This document shows, in pieces, positions 22,216 through 23,664 of a DNA stretch of 23,664 nucleotides (its first letter is position 1; the number at the start of each line of letters is the position of its first letter). The position numbers were made by a program, and so were the translations under genes. The notes beneath the pieces are model-generated. The model made no database searches and was not told where the DNA came from. It saw only the letters and a list, made by a program, of their open reading frames with translations. The stretch comes from Streptomyces sp. NRRL F-2580 (GTDB taxonomy: Bacteria; Actinomycetota; Actinomycetes; Streptomycetales; Streptomycetaceae), in contig NZ_JOIR01000063.1 in the NCBI RefSeq assembly GCF_000720115.1, positions 1-23,664 on the forward strand, written 5' to 3'.

Positions 22216-22256
22216 GGCCGGGCCAGCTGCACCCATCGCCGATCGGAGTCGCCGCC

Positions 22257-23630
22257 ATGCTGACCGCTCTCACCGGTGCCTACGGGGACCGCGCGGACGC
22301 CGTCACCGTCGCCGGCCGTACCGCTTCCTACGAGGAGATCCTCGGCGCGGCCCGCGCGGTCGCCGCCGACCTCTCCGGCACCCACCCGCCCGCGTTCGCC
22401 GTGACCGCGACGGCCTCGCTGGAAACGGTCGCCGCTGTGGTCGGCGGACTCCTCGCCGGAATCCCCTGCGTACCGCTGCCGCCCGACGCGGGCCCGGCCG
22501 AGCGCGGGCACATCCTGCGTGATTCCGCGGCCCGCCTCATCGAGGTGGACTTCGCCCGCCGCTCCACCGCCACCCCTACCCCCGCCCCGACCTCCGTGGT
22601 GCGGGGCTCGGACGATCCCGCGCTGATCCTCTACACCTCCGGTACGACCGGCGCCCCCAAGGGCGTGGTCCTCAGCACCGCGGCGATCACCGCCGATCTC
22701 GATGCCCTGGCCGAGGCCTGGCAGTGGAGCGCCGCCGACACCCTCGTCCACGGACTGCCCCTGTTCCACGTCCACGGCCTGGTCCTCGGGGTCCTGGGAG
22801 CCCTGCGTACCGGCAGCCGTCTCGTGCACACCGGCCGCCCCACACCCGAGGCCTACGCCGCGGCCGGCGGCAGCCTGTACTTCGGGGTGCCCACCGTCTG
22901 GTCCCGCATCGCCGCCGATCCGCACGCCGCTGCCGCCCTGTCAGGGGCCCGGCTGCTGGTGTCGGGCAGCGCGGCCCTCCCCGCGCCGATCTTCCGTGAC
23001 CTGGAGCGGCTGAGCGGGCACCGCATCGTCGAGCGGTACGGGATGACCGAGACGCTGATCACCGTCAGCGGCCGGGCGGGCGGCCGTTTGAGCCCCGGTA
23101 CGGTCGGCACCCCCCTGCCCGGCATCTCCACCCGTATCGCCGCGGAGGACGGGGCCGAGATCGGTGAACTCCAGCTCACGGGGCCCACCCTGTTCTCCGG
23201 CTACCTGGGACGGCCCGAGGCCACCGCCGCCGCGTACACCGAGGACGGCTGGTTCCGTACCGGGGACATCGCCGCCGTCGACGACAGTGACGGCGTTCAC
23301 CGCATCGTCGGCCGTGCCTCCACCGACATGATCAAGTCGGGCGGGTACCGGATCGGCGCGGGTGAGATCGAGAACGCCCTCCTGGACCATCCCCGCGTCA
23401 CTGAGGCGGCCGTGGTCGGCGTCCCGGACCCGGACCTCGGCCAGCGCATCGTCGCCTTCGTCGTCGCCCAGCAGGTCACCGGCACCGAGCTCACCGACTT
23501 CGTGGCGGCCCACCTGTCGGTCCACAAGCGCCCGCGCGAGGTCCGCTTCGTGGCCGCCATCCCCCGCAACGCCATGGGCAAGCCACAAAAGCGCCTCCTG
23601 CTGAGCGAGGACGGCAAGCCCCGGCCCTGA
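22257..23630 (+). CDS. matB: Malonyl-CoA synthetase (MatB-like acyl-CoA synthetase)
   Basis: ATG 22257 follows GGAG by about 9 bases; 457 residues, the usual compact MatB length. It is an ANL adenylating enzyme that activates malonate (or methylmalonate) to the CoA thioester, a source of polyketide and fatty-acid extender units. The P-loop YTSGTTGAPKG is at residues 126-136. The MatB-specific PLFHVHGLVLGVLGALR follows, then LLVSGSAALP, ERYGMTETL, GWFRTGDIA, IKSGGYRIGAGEIENAL and the C-terminal NAMGKPQKR with the catalytic Lys. All core ANL motifs are intact. It closely resembles the MatB protein described from Streptomyces coelicolor. No malonate decarboxylase or transporter gene is adjacent. 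Confidence 0.92.
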   Translation: MLTALTGAYGDRADAVTVAGRTASYEEILGAARAVAADLSGTHPPAFAVTATASLETVAAVVGGLLAGIPCVPLPPDAGPAERGHILRDSAARLIEVDFARRSTATPTPAPTSVVRGSDDPALILYTSGTTGAPKGVVLSTAAITADLDALAEAWQWSAADTLVHGLPLFHVHGLVLGVLGALRTGSRLVHTGRPTPEAYAAAGGSLYFGVPTVWSRIAADPHAAAALSGARLLVSGSAALPAPIFRDLERLSGHRIVERYGMTETLITVSGRAGGRLSPGTVGTPLPGISTRIAAEDGAEIGELQLTGPTLFSGYLGRPEATAAAYTEDGWFRTGDIAAVDDSDGVHRIVGRASTDMIKSGGYRIGAGEIENALLDHPRVTEAAVVGVPDPDLGQRIVAFVVAQQVTGTELTDFVAAHLSVHKRPREVRFVAAIPRNAMGKPQKRLLLSEDGKPRP

Positions 23631-23664
23631 GCCTCTGCACCCCACCCCCCCCGCCCCACCCCCC

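Overview
The window is high-GC DNA with the codon use and gene families of a Streptomyces or close Streptomycetaceae relative. Pointers to this are an actinobacterial ectoine locus, a DUF6493 gene, a class F sortase, a MatB-type acyl-CoA synthetase, a bacterial ribosome-inactivating-protein homologue, and several starts placed 5-7 nt after a TANNNT box (leaderless transcripts). I see no tRNA, rRNA, CRISPR array, complete IS element or phage module. Family names come from recognising motifs by eye, not from a database search.

Layout. 1-1270: the tail of an unknown + gene, a GC-rich terminator, then the scar of an ectoine cluster on the - strand: the ectB 3' end, about 12 codons of ectC fused out of frame to an internal piece of ectD. 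1270-5060: a membrane-anchored repeat protein, a HEAT-like protein, two broken small genes and an HTH-like protein. 5060-7840: a ribosome-inactivating-protein homologue with altered active-site positions and a disrupted C-terminus, then a translationally coupled pair of a secreted surface protein and a class F sortase, closed by a strong terminator. 7850-9363: a divergent metallo-hydrolase / CGNR-regulator pair around a cluster of CCGTGA half-sites. 9497-13321: a GH26-like secreted glycosidase, a frameshifted membrane protein, a small secreted protein, an emfourin-type protease inhibitor and a PuuE-like deacetylase. 13500-14752: three consecutive + genes broken by in-frame stops. 14901-17022: a DUF4232 lipoprotein, a GtrA-type membrane protein, a tandem 24-bp repeat and a VOC protein. 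17125-17836: an MMPL transporter 3' remnant abutting a molybdenum-hydroxylase FAD-subunit remnant. 17833-21145: an intact FAD monooxygenase, a heavily frameshifted DUF6493 gene and a GNAT acetyltransferase. 21474-23630: a DUF1772 membrane protein and a MatB-like malonyl-CoA synthetase.

The dominant feature is gene decay. About ten loci carry deletions, frameshifts or nonsense codons, while about seventeen neighbours are intact. Large deletions and substitutions to stop codons are hard to explain by sequencing error alone, although some single-base shifts could be. The clearest functional units are the sortase pair and the MBL/CGNR divergon. The most provocative single gene is the ribosome-inactivating-protein homologue.
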